From: Pseudomonas kribbensis
GTDB taxonomy: Bacteria; Pseudomonadota; Gammaproteobacteria; Pseudomonadales; Pseudomonadaceae
DNA: 64,000 bases
Reading direction: 5' to 3'
NCBI RefSeq assembly: GCF_003352185.1
Contig: NZ_CP029608.1
Coordinates: forward strand, 1,550,001-1,614,000
Part shown: one piece after another, positions 44,801-51,704 of the stretch
Layout: each line of letters opens with the position of its first letter
How positions within the stretch are numbered: the stretch's first letter is position 1
Notes under the pieces: model-generated
Seen by the model: the letters and a program-made list of their open reading frames with translations, nothing else
What the model was told of the DNA's origin: nothing
Databases searched by the model: none
Program-made: the position numbers and the translations under genes

Positions 44801-46150
44801 ATGGAAAGCCGAAATTCTGCGCCATTGGCGAGTTACATCGATCTGTTGCTGGACGCCGTTTGCGCGGTCGACAAACAAGGTCGCTTTGTTTTTGTCAGCG
44901 CAGCCTGCGAGCGGATTCTCGGCTATACCCCTGACGAGTTGATCGGCCAGTCGATGATCGACTACGTCTATCCCGCCGACCGTGAACGCACCCTGGCCGC
45001 CGCCAGCGACATCATGGGCGGCGAGCCCAAGCACAATTTCGAAAACCGCTACGTGCGCAAGGACGGCAGTCTTGTGCACATCCTCTGGTCGGCGCGCTGG
45101 TCGGAAGTCGATCAACTGCGCATCGCCGTGGCCCGGGACATCACCGAGCGCAAACTCGCCGAATCCCGTCAGGCGGCGTTGTATGCGATCTCCGAAGCGG
45201 CCCATGCGGCGGAGGATCTGCTGGCGCTGTTCAAACGCATCCATACGATCATCGGCGAGTGGCTGCCGGCGCTGAATTTCTCCGTGGCGCTGTACGACGA
45301 ACACTGCGCAAAACTGAATTTCCCCTATCACGTCGACGATGACGAGTTGCAACCGGAGCAACCCGGTACCGTGACCGGTCGGCTGTGCGCCGAGGTCATC
45401 CGCAGCGGCCAGCCGATCCTGCTGACCCCGGATTGCCCGCAGGCCCCGGCAGGCTTCGAAGCGCTGGTGGCGGGGCAGCAATCGCCTTGCTGGCTCGGCG
45501 TGCCGTTGAACTCGAAGAACGGCACCATTGGCGCCCTGATCGTCAAAAGCCTGCCCGGCGGCGAACGCTACACCGAGCGCGACAAGGAACTGCTGCAATA
45601 CGTCTGTGCCCAGGTCGCCACCGCCATCGAGCGCCAGCAATTGCACGCCCGCCTGCGGCGCATGGCGCAATACGATCAGTTGACCCAATTGCCCAATCGC
45701 GAATTGTTGCGTGATCGGCTGAAGGCGGCGCTGGCCAGCGCTCGGGAAACCTCGGGGCACATGGCGCTGCTGTATGTCGATCTGGATCGCTTCAAGCAGG
45801 TCAACGACACCTTCGGCCACGGCGTCGGCGACATGCTCCTGCAGACCGTGGCCAACCGCCTTAAGGGCTGCGTGCGTGAAACCGACACCGTGGCGCGGAT
45901 CGGTGGCGACGAGTTCGTGGTGCTGCTGCACAGCGTCCACGCCCCCGACGATGCCGACAGCGTGGCGGAAAAGATCCGACAGGTGCTGGTGCAACCCATG
46001 CGTCTGGACGGGCACAACCTGCACATCGAGCCGAGCATCGGCGTCGCGCGTTTTCCCGAACATGGCCATCATGAGCAGCAACTGTTTCGCCACGCCGATC
46101 AGGCCATGTACGCCGCAAAACGGGAAAATCATCGGGCGCGGGATATCTGA
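44801..46150 (+). CDS. PAS-GAF diguanylate cyclase
   Basis: A 449-aa cytoplasmic c-di-GMP synthase. PAS domain at about residues 10-125 (LLLDAVCAVDKQGRFVFVSA), GAF at about 145-275 (FKRIHTIIGEWLPALNFSVA), GGDEF at about 285-449. The active site is intact (ARIGGDEFVVLLHS), and an inhibitory RxxD site (RETD) lies five residues before it, so product feedback is expected. No membrane segments. It stands alone; the signal sensed is unknown. Confidence 0.9.
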   Translation: MESRNSAPLASYIDLLLDAVCAVDKQGRFVFVSAACERILGYTPDELIGQSMIDYVYPADRERTLAAASDIMGGEPKHNFENRYVRKDGSLVHILWSARWSEVDQLRIAVARDITERKLAESRQAALYAISEAAHAAEDLLALFKRIHTIIGEWLPALNFSVALYDEHCAKLNFPYHVDDDELQPEQPGTVTGRLCAEVIRSGQPILLTPDCPQAPAGFEALVAGQQSPCWLGVPLNSKNGTIGALIVKSLPGGERYTERDKELLQYVCAQVATAIERQQLHARLRRMAQYDQLTQLPNRELLRDRLKAALASARETSGHMALLYVDLDRFKQVNDTFGHGVGDMLLQTVANRLKGCVRETDTVARIGGDEFVVLLHSVHAPDDADSVAEKIRQVLVQPMRLDGHNLHIEPSIGVARFPEHGHHEQQLFRHADQAMYAAKRENHRARDI

Positions 46151-46267
46151 CTGGCGGTCGCCGTTCGTCGCGGCAACGGCAACTTTTCTAAACCTTTGGG
46201 GGCTGGCGAATTCTCAATCCAGGCGGGCATCTGCTCGCTGACGATCAATACCAAGAGGAAGAGAATC

Positions 46268-46423
46268 ATGCCTAACTCAAGAAACTCGAACTCGGGAAAC
46301 TTTGCCAACGATCGAACGAAGGCCTCTGAAGCCGGTCGCAAGGGTGGGAAAACCACCACCACGACTGTCGATAAAGAGCCTAAAACTGAAATGGGCCGCA
46401 AGCCCGCTCAGAAATCGAAGTAG
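46268..46423 (+). CDS. KGG-motif stress-induced small protein
   Basis: A 51-aa hydrophilic protein, MPNSRNSNSGNFANDRTKAS, with the motif EAGRKGGKTTTTT. The KGG motif is the repeat of GsiB-like general-stress proteins. AAGAGGAAGAG lies upstream as a ribosome site. A DUF4142 gene follows 75 bp later. Confidence 0.82.
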   Translation: MPNSRNSNSGNFANDRTKASEAGRKGGKTTTTTVDKEPKTEMGRKPAQKSK

Positions 46424-46498
46424 TCGGCGAAGGTTGTTTTGATTGAGAGGCGGGGGCGCAAGCTCCCGCTTGAATTTGCCGAGAAGGAGGGCGCGACC

Positions 46499-47002
46499 AT
46501 GAGCCGGATGGCCACCCGAGTACGCAACATCAGTTTTGTCACCCTGCTGGGCCTGAGTGCCGGCAGCGCATTTGCCCAGTCGCCCGCCGACTTCATCAAC
46601 GAAGCCTCGGCCAAAGGCATGGCCGACATCGAGGCCAGCCGCCAGGCCCACAGCAAGGCCGAATCCAAAGAGGTCAAGGATTACACCATCGTGGTCATCA
46701 ACGACCGCACCACGGCCAACCAGCATCTGGCGAAAATCGCCAAGAAGCTGGATTTGCCCATCGCCCCTCGTGAAGAAATCGCCGACAAGGCCAAGGCGTT
46801 GATTCCGGAAGTGAAGGACGGCGCGTCTTTCGATCAGGCTTACGCCGCGAGCCAGGTCAAAGCCACGGAAGAAGCCATCGAACAGATCCAGCAGGAAGCA
46901 CAGACTACCGACGTGCCGGAGATCAAGGCCTTCGCCGACGAGACCCTGCCGAAGTTGCAAAGCCACCTGGAAATGGCGCGGGCGCTGCAAGCCAGTCGCT
47001 GA
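46499..47002 (+). CDS. DUF4142 exported protein
   Basis: A 167-aa protein with AAGGAGG 8 bases before ATG at 46499 and a signal peptide ending SAFAQ. The DUF4142 four-helix pattern is seen in DFINEASAKGMADIEASRQA, YTIVVINDRTTANQHLAKIA and the C-terminal LPKLQSHLEMARAL. This ferritin-like fold protein is commonly stress-induced and periplasmic; function unknown. Strong terminator after it. Confidence 0.86.
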   Translation: MSRMATRVRNISFVTLLGLSAGSAFAQSPADFINEASAKGMADIEASRQAHSKAESKEVKDYTIVVINDRTTANQHLAKIAKKLDLPIAPREEIADKAKALIPEVKDGASFDQAYAASQVKATEEAIEQIQQEAQTTDVPEIKAFADETLPKLQSHLEMARALQASR

Positions 47003-47014
47003 AACCGGTTGAAC

Positions 47015-47045
47015 AAAAACGGCGCTCGAGGCGCCGTTTTTTTTG
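47015..47045. terminator. Bidirectional rho-independent terminator
   Basis: AAAAACGGCGC, short TCGA loop, GCGCCGTTTTTTTT. It serves the DUF4142 gene and the convergent permease gene. Confidence 0.9.
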
Positions 47046-47046
47046 C

Positions 47047-47457
47047 TCAACAGTCATTCAGGTCCTGCTTCGGTTTGCTCTTTTCACCCAACCCGTCAAG
47101 GTTGAAAACCTCGCCTTCACCCAATGCCCGGTAGTGTTTGCGCAACGCTTCAAGTTGTTTGAGATCCAGCGCTTCAAGCCCGAGCATCGCGTTCTGCGCT
47201 TCTTTGGTTACCAGCAACAACTCGTCGATCTTCAAATGCAGGATGTCGGTATCGCGGTTCTGGGTGTTCTGGATCAGGAACACCATCAGGAACGTGATGA
47301 TCGTGGTCGAGGTGTTGATGATCAGCTGCCAGGTGTCATTGAAATGAAAAATCGGCCCGCTCAACCCCCACAACCCGATCAGAATCAAAGCCCCCATGAA
47401 CGTCTTCGGACTGCCGGCCCAGAGTGCGAGCGTCTGGGAAATCTTTGCGAATTTCAT
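47047..47457 (-). CDS. Low-affinity iron permease-like small membrane protein
   Basis: A 136-aa protein. ATG at 47457 (MKFAKISQTLALWAGSPKTF) begins two membrane helices (ALILIGLWGLSGPIFHF; IINTSTTIITFLMVFLIQNT), followed by a cytoplasmic helix QNRDTDILHLKIDELLLVTK. This matches the PF04120 low-affinity iron permease family of small bacterial proteins; transport of iron is inferred from the family name and not shown. Confidence 0.82.
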   Translation of the reverse strand: MKFAKISQTLALWAGSPKTFMGALILIGLWGLSGPIFHFNDTWQLIINTSTTIITFLMVFLIQNTQNRDTDILHLKIDELLLVTKEAQNAMLGLEALDLKQLEALRKHYRALGEGEVFNLDGLGEKSKPKQDLNDC

Positions 47458-47672
47458 GGCGGTGTTCCTTGTGGGGAGAGCTTGAAATTCAGACAACGGG
47501 GGAGGGAGGAAAATTCTGCTTACAGTTTTTTGCTCTCAATGGAAACCGCCGCAGACCGTGATCCCGGCGATATCGGACGTAGGTAGGGGAAGGCAGATAA
47601 ACACGTTCGCTGTATCGTGACGGCAGCCGCTTTTTCCACGTTTCGCCAAAACGTCCAAGACAGGAGAACGCA

Positions 47673-48443
47673 ATGACCTGGTCCGCCAAACAATACGTCG
47701 CTTTCGAAGATGAACGCACCCGCCCGGCCCGTGACTTGCTGGCGGCGATTCCCACGCGGGAGGCGCGCTCCGTGGTCGATATCGGTTGCGGCCCCGGCAA
47801 CTCGACCGAGCTGCTGGTGGAGCGTTTCCCGGGGGCGAAAGTGCAGGGGCTCGACAGCTCGCCGGACATGATCGAGGCCGCGCGTAAGCGTCTGCCGGAG
47901 TTGCAGTTCGAGGTGGCGGACATTGATAAGTGGGCGGATGCAGGGCCGTTCGATGTGATCTTCGCCAACGCGGTGTTGCAGTGGGTGCCGGATCACGGGA
48001 CGTTGTTGCCGGCGCTGGCGGGCAAGCTGGCGCAGGGTGGCAGTCTGGCGATTCAGATGCCGGACAACCTCAACGAGCCGTCCCATCGGTTGATGCGTGA
48101 AGTGGCAGCCAGCGGGCCGTGGGCCAGCAAACTGGCCGGTGCGGCGGGGCAGCGGACGGAAATGGCGGATGCCAGCGCCTATTTCTCGATGCTGCGTCCG
48201 CATTGCTCGCGGGTCGATGTGTGGCGCACCACCTATCACCATCAGTTGGCGGGCGGGGCTTCAGGCGTTGTCGAGTGGTTCAAGGGCAGTGGTTTGATTC
48301 CGTTCCTCAGCCCGCTGACGGAAGCGGAGCGGGCGGAGTATCTGGCGCATTATCTGGCGGAGGTTGCGAAGGCTTATCCGGCGCTGGCGGATGGTTCGGT
48401 GTTGTTGCCGTTTCCGCGGTTGTTCATCGTCGCCACACGCTGA
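47673..48443 (+). CDS. tam: Trans-aconitate 2-methyltransferase
   Basis: A 256-aa SAM-dependent enzyme. It opens MTWSAKQYVAFEDERTRPAR, the Tam signature, with SAM motif VVDIGCGPGNSTELLVERF and the post-I DADIxxW-type element VADIDKWADAGPFDVIFANA. It methylates trans-aconitate, a spontaneous inhibitor of the citric acid cycle. AGGAG lies 8 bases before the start. A terminator follows. Confidence 0.92.
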   Translation: MTWSAKQYVAFEDERTRPARDLLAAIPTREARSVVDIGCGPGNSTELLVERFPGAKVQGLDSSPDMIEAARKRLPELQFEVADIDKWADAGPFDVIFANAVLQWVPDHGTLLPALAGKLAQGGSLAIQMPDNLNEPSHRLMREVAASGPWASKLAGAAGQRTEMADASAYFSMLRPHCSRVDVWRTTYHHQLAGGASGVVEWFKGSGLIPFLSPLTEAERAEYLAHYLAEVAKAYPALADGSVLLPFPRLFIVATR

Positions 48444-48448
48444 TACGA

Positions 48449-48481
48449 AAAAGGGCCGATTGGATCGGCCCTTTCTTTTTG
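48449..48481. terminator. Rho-independent terminator after tam
   Basis: AAAAAGGGCCGAT and ATCGGCCCTTTCTTTTT flank a short loop; it could also serve the convergent methyltransferase gene. Confidence 0.88.
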
Positions 48482-48484
48482 CGG

Positions 48485-49213
48485 TCAGCGCTGTACGGCG
48501 ACCAGCATCATCATCGGCCGCTCGCGTTCTTCGGCGAGCGCCGGTTGCGCGGCCACCTCGGCATCGCTCGGGCCCCATTCGTTGACGTGTTGAATCGTGA
48601 ATCCGGCGCCAATCAACGCGTTGAGCAGTGTCCCGACCGTGCGATGTTGCTTGATCACACCGTCCGCCAGCCAGTTCGTAACCCGCTCGCCTTCCATCTG
48701 ATAGCTGTCCAGCGGCCAGCGCTTGTGGCCTTCGCTGTCGACCAGCCAACCCGGATTGCGCGGTGCCATGAAGATCGGGTGCTCGATGGAAAACACGAAA
48801 TGCGCACCGGGTTTAAGCGCGGCATGCAGCTTGGCAAACAGCCCCGAGAGATCCTTGATGTAGTGCAGGGCCAGCGAGCTGTAGGCCAGATCGAAAGTGC
48901 ACGCAGGCAAGTCGAGCTGTTCCAGGTCGGCACGTTCGTAACGAATGTTCGCGGCCGAGGTGGTTTCCTTCGCTCGTTCGAGCATTTTCTCCGAGACATC
49001 CAGTCCCAGCACGTTGGCTGCGCCTTGTTCGCTGGCCCAGCGGCAGAACCAGCCGTAACCGCAACCCAGATCCACTACCTGCAAACCGTGGAGGGAGGGC
49101 AACAAGGCTTTCAGCGCCGGCCACTCCGGCGCGGCATCGAGGCCGCCGATGGAGCGGTTCATCTGGCTGTAGCCCTGGAAAAATTCGGGGTCGTCGTAGA
49201 TGTTCTGGGTCAT
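48485..49213 (-). CDS. Class I SAM-dependent methyltransferase
   Basis: A 242-aa protein starting MTQNIYDDPEFFQGYSQMNR. SAM motif I is VVDLGCGYGWFCRWASEQGA, followed by VLGLDVSEKMLERAKE and FDLAYSSLALHYIKDL. The substrate is probably a small molecule, since no RNA-binding domain is seen. The region upstream of its start contains a G-run tract at 49310-49347. Confidence 0.86.
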   Translation of the reverse strand: MTQNIYDDPEFFQGYSQMNRSIGGLDAAPEWPALKALLPSLHGLQVVDLGCGYGWFCRWASEQGAANVLGLDVSEKMLERAKETTSAANIRYERADLEQLDLPACTFDLAYSSLALHYIKDLSGLFAKLHAALKPGAHFVFSIEHPIFMAPRNPGWLVDSEGHKRWPLDSYQMEGERVTNWLADGVIKQHRTVGTLLNALIGAGFTIQHVNEWGPSDAEVAAQPALAEERERPMMMLVAVQR

Positions 49214-49309
49214 GGTTTGGTGCTCGTCTGAATTTGATTCGGGTGGCTCAACGGCCACGATTTGAAGTCCCTCGAAACGTGATGGCGCGTATTCGTCGAT
49301 GGCCGCGCA

Positions 49310-49347
49310 GGGGGAGGGTGGTGGGTGATGGGTGATGGGTGATGGGG
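49310..49347 (+). repeat. G-run tract with 7-bp tandem repeat, G-quadruplex motif
   Basis: The plus strand has six runs of three or more G separated by 1-4 bases, including three tandem GGGTGAT units. This satisfies the usual G3+N1-7 pattern for an intramolecular quadruplex. It lies about 100-130 bp upstream of the methyltransferase start at 49213, on that gene's template-opposite side. Confidence 0.7.
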
Positions 49348-49534
49348 AAATGCTAGCGGCTCGGGGGGAGCGTGAGAACCGAACGAGTGTTGGGGATCTG
49401 TAAACGTGGTTTTTCGATTCGGGATGTTTAAAAAGTTGGTCATGTTTACTGATCCTTCCCACAAGGTTTTCAGGTTGTCCGTCGGAAGTACGGGCTCTAG
49501 CCTGTGAAGGTCGCTGATGAATCGGCGATCGGGA

Positions 49535-49714
49535 TTGGAACCCCGCGGCTTTCCAAAAAAGCAAAAGCAGCTTTCATGACGTATGCTTGCCCGCCTTCAT
49601 GGTGTGCACTCTGTTATGGCGGCTGTGCGCGAGAGACTTCGAGTCTGTCGGGCTTTTGGCTTTTTTCGCCCGGGTTCCAACTCGTGTACAGCTGCCACCT
49701 CTTCGATTGGAACC
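49535..49714 (+). ncRNA. Candidate structured RNA leader of the DUF6124 gene
   Basis: By eye this region folds into a closed multi-helix element. A 9-bp outer stem, TTGGAACCC (49535-49543) with GGGTTCCAA (49672-49680), encloses four hairpins: GCTTT/AAAGC (49548-49552/49558-49562), CCGCC/GGCGG (49591-49595/49618-49622), AGACT/AGTCT (49634-49638/49642-49646) and GGGC/GCCC (49650-49653/49668-49671). The last stacks directly on the outer stem. A second copy of TTGGAACC (49707-49714) can instead pair with 49673-49680. I recall similar sequence before other Pseudomonas DUF3077/DUF6124 genes, but this was not checked. Confidence 0.55.
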
Positions 49715-49754
49715 GAGTAGGTCAGCTCCACCTATCGACTAGAAAGAAGCCATT

Positions 49755-50123
49755 ATGAAGAAGCCGACACCGAATCCCCCAGAAGTCGAAACCGACCCGA
49801 CGTCCCCCTACACCTCAATCGACTCCAGAAAACTCAACGACGCCGCCAACCGCGCCCTCGATCACTATCTCTGTCCCGGCGCCCATGTCATGGGCACGAC
49901 CAATCAGCCTGAACCGATGTTCCTCGCTAACCCTGCCTACAACACCGAATCCCTGCTGGCCAACGCCAGCGAATCCCTGGGCTCGGCCAGCGAAATGCTC
50001 AGCAACTTCGCCGCCGTGCTCGAGCCGTCCCATCGCAAGACGGCACTGGGGATCGCGCAAGTCGTGATGCTGGGGGAATTGGCGGTGAATCAGGCGCTGG
50101 ATCATGTTGAGGTGAAGAGCTGA
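49755..50123 (+). CDS. DUF6124 (formerly DUF3077) family protein
   Basis: A 122-aa protein, mostly helical and hydrophilic: SIDSRKLNDAANRALDHYL, YNTESLLANASESLGSASEM and HRKTALGIAQVVMLGELAVN. The family is largely confined to Pseudomonas, often in several copies per genome; function unknown. Its ribosome site (AGAAAG) is weak. It is preceded by a 220-base leader rich in potential stems (see 49535-49714), which suggests post-transcriptional control. An 84-aa open frame through the leader ends in ATGA overlap with this start. Confidence 0.82.
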   Translation: MKKPTPNPPEVETDPTSPYTSIDSRKLNDAANRALDHYLCPGAHVMGTTNQPEPMFLANPAYNTESLLANASESLGSASEMLSNFAAVLEPSHRKTALGIAQVVMLGELAVNQALDHVEVKS

Positions 50124-50146
50124 ATTGCAGCTGTTCTGGCAGGCAT

Positions 50147-50178
50147 AAAAAAACCGGCTCATTGAGCCGGTTTTTCTT
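50147..50178. terminator. Rho-independent terminator
   Basis: AAAAAAACCGGCTC, short loop, GAGCCGGTTTTTCTTT. It serves the DUF6124 gene and probably the convergent membrane protein gene. Confidence 0.9.
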
Positions 50179-50203
50179 TACGAAGGTTGTCTCGTATAAA
50201 TCT

Positions 50204-50620
50204 TCAAGGTGAGCAGGGCTCCAGCTGATCGACATCAGTGCCACTGCCAGCGCTACGGTCAACCTCGCCATTGTTCCCGATATGAATTTTAGTCGTGGGC
50301 CATTTCGGAGTGATCCTGATGCAATGGTTTTGCCCGGAATTACGCCAATCAAATTCCATAAAAAAATCATCATCGGGAAACAGATGCCCTGGTCCGCCCG
50401 TAGACTCTCCGGGGGCAAGGTTTCCGTGAAAGATCTCATTTTGCGTATTCAGCACAAACCTCAAATCCCCTGTGCCTTCTTTCGAGAAATCAATCTCGAC
50501 GCGTGGCACTGCGACGTACCAAACCAGATACGTCAACACCACCAGAATAAGTAACCGCATAACGATATAGAGCGGGTGTCGCTTACTTGCATTCGTGGAC
50601 ACTGACTCCATCCCCCCCAT
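50204..50620 (-). CDS. Small membrane-anchored protein, unknown function
   Basis: About 138 aa (or 135 from ATG at 50611). The ATG at 50620 and the G-rich stretch before 50611 make the exact start uncertain; a longer frame to 50788 has no signal features. A single membrane helix (YIVMRLLILVVLTYLVWYVA) is followed by a periplasmic beta-rich domain: VEIDFSKEGTGDLRFVLNTQ, LFPDDDFFMEFDWRNSGQNH. I recall similar hypothetical proteins in Pseudomonas but no named family. It begins the accessory region. The 200 bp between it and the next gene hold nothing recognisable. Confidence 0.6.
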   Translation of the reverse strand: MGGMESVSTNASKRHPLYIVMRLLILVVLTYLVWYVAVPRVEIDFSKEGTGDLRFVLNTQNEIFHGNLAPGESTGGPGHLFPDDDFFMEFDWRNSGQNHCIRITPKWPTTKIHIGNNGEVDRSAGSGTDVDQLEPCSP

Positions 50621-50822
50621 GTCCTGGCAACGGGCAAACGTGTTTATCGCCCAAGCGTGCGGAAGAAAGCATGAATCGTCCTTGTTGAGTACATCCGTTA
50701 ATCCCAAGCATCCTCTTGGGTGTACGAATGCTAGCGGAATCTCAAGGACTGGTCGCCGGGAAACGTCTGAAAACATGGCAAGCATCAAGCCATGTTTGTG
50801 TGTGGCGATTCCTACAGGATTA

Positions 50823-51014
50823 CTAGTCGGCCGTTCGGATGTCGTTTATTTCAGTGGGCATTGGATAGTGCTCGTTCTCATACTGCTCGATAAGCACTGC
50901 GAGGTTTTCCAATTCATCTCCTTCGGACGATCCGGGTTCAGCCCCCCATAGCTTTTCCATTCGTGCAAATGCAATGTTCAGGTCTTTTCGGTTACGGATG
51001 GTTTCGCTGTTCAT
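50823..51014 (-). CDS. HigA-like antitoxin N-terminal domain, lacking the DNA-binding part
   Basis: A 63-aa protein. The segment LNIAFARMEKLWGAEPGSSE followed by GDELENLAVLIEQYENEHYP matches the N-terminal region of HigA antitoxins (...AEPGTPEGDELDVLATLVEAYE...HYP). HigA normally continues for about 60 residues with an XRE helix-turn-helix, which is missing here because the frame stops soon after HYPMP. No higB-like toxin gene is adjacent. Probably a truncated antitoxin remnant. Confidence 0.55.
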   Translation of the reverse strand: MNSETIRNRKDLNIAFARMEKLWGAEPGSSEGDELENLAVLIEQYENEHYPMPTEINDIRTAD

Positions 51015-51059
51015 GGCAGGTTTCCGTGCAGATCAGATCTATTGAGGTAGAGAAATTAT

Positions 51060-51464
51060 TCACGAACTCAACATACGCAACGCAGCCGAAGCCAAAAATG
51101 CGGAACGACTCTTTTCCTCCGGATGCTGGCTGACGTGAAGGTCAATGCGGCTCAACAAATAGCCTGGGAGTGTGATGTTGACCTTTTGCGTATTCCCCAG
51201 GCACTGACTGATGTCCACATCCACCAACGCCCATACGCAGTTTTCAAACCTCGGATTGGAAACATGGTTACTGACCTTGCTGGCGGCAGGTATCACGGCA
51301 CCGCTCTCAGCGAGAATCTCGATGTGGGTTTCTATCGCCTCTTTGGCCATTTTCAACGCATGGACCTGATCGTTTCCGGCGGAGAAACAACCGGGGAAGT
51401 CTGGTACTTCAACACCCCATGTTGAGTCGCCTTCGCTGGGGGATATTGCGATTGGATAAAGCAT
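51060..51464 (-). CDS. hicB: HicB-family antitoxin (no hicA partner seen)
   Basis: A 134-aa protein. ATG at 51464 has AGGGG about 10 bases upstream. The HicB partial RNase-H-like domain is MLYPIAISPSEGDSTWGVEV and PDFPGCFSAGNDQVHALKMA. The C-terminal ribbon-helix-helix DNA-binding domain is VNITLPGYLLSRIDLHVSQ with SRSAFLASAALRML. HicB neutralises the mRNase HicA, which is a small gene normally just upstream; the stretch 51465-51700 has no HicA-like frame. This is therefore an orphan antitoxin or the surviving half of a decayed system. Confidence 0.82.
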   Translation of the reverse strand: MLYPIAISPSEGDSTWGVEVPDFPGCFSAGNDQVHALKMAKEAIETHIEILAESGAVIPAASKVSNHVSNPRFENCVWALVDVDISQCLGNTQKVNITLPGYLLSRIDLHVSQHPEEKSRSAFLASAALRMLSS

Positions 51465-51555
51465 GCGGATTCGCCCCTGAATATGTGGTTCTACATATTG
51501 GATTCCGCCTCGTAGGACGGTTTCGGTCTTGGGGGAGCGTACGGCGGAGTAGGGG

Positions 51556-51598
51556 ATCTGCAATCAACGCTTTGTTTCTGAATTGTTCAGCGGAACAA
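51556..51598. repeat. Direct repeat copy A with terminal hairpin
   Basis: Bases 51556-51588 match 57469-57501 in 31 of 33 positions and in the same orientation. The repeat runs into a hairpin, TTGTTC-AGCG-GAACAA (51583-51598). In copy B the same stem has a different loop, so the stem itself is conserved. It lies 92 bp upstream of hicB. Confidence 0.75.
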
Positions 51599-51704
51599 AT
51601 CAGGTTCTGTATTTGATGAAACCCTGCAAAAGCACTTTTTTTGACGGTTGAAAAATCTTAAGCGGTGAGGGGCGTAGGGCAAAGACTTAACAGACAACCT
51701 TATT

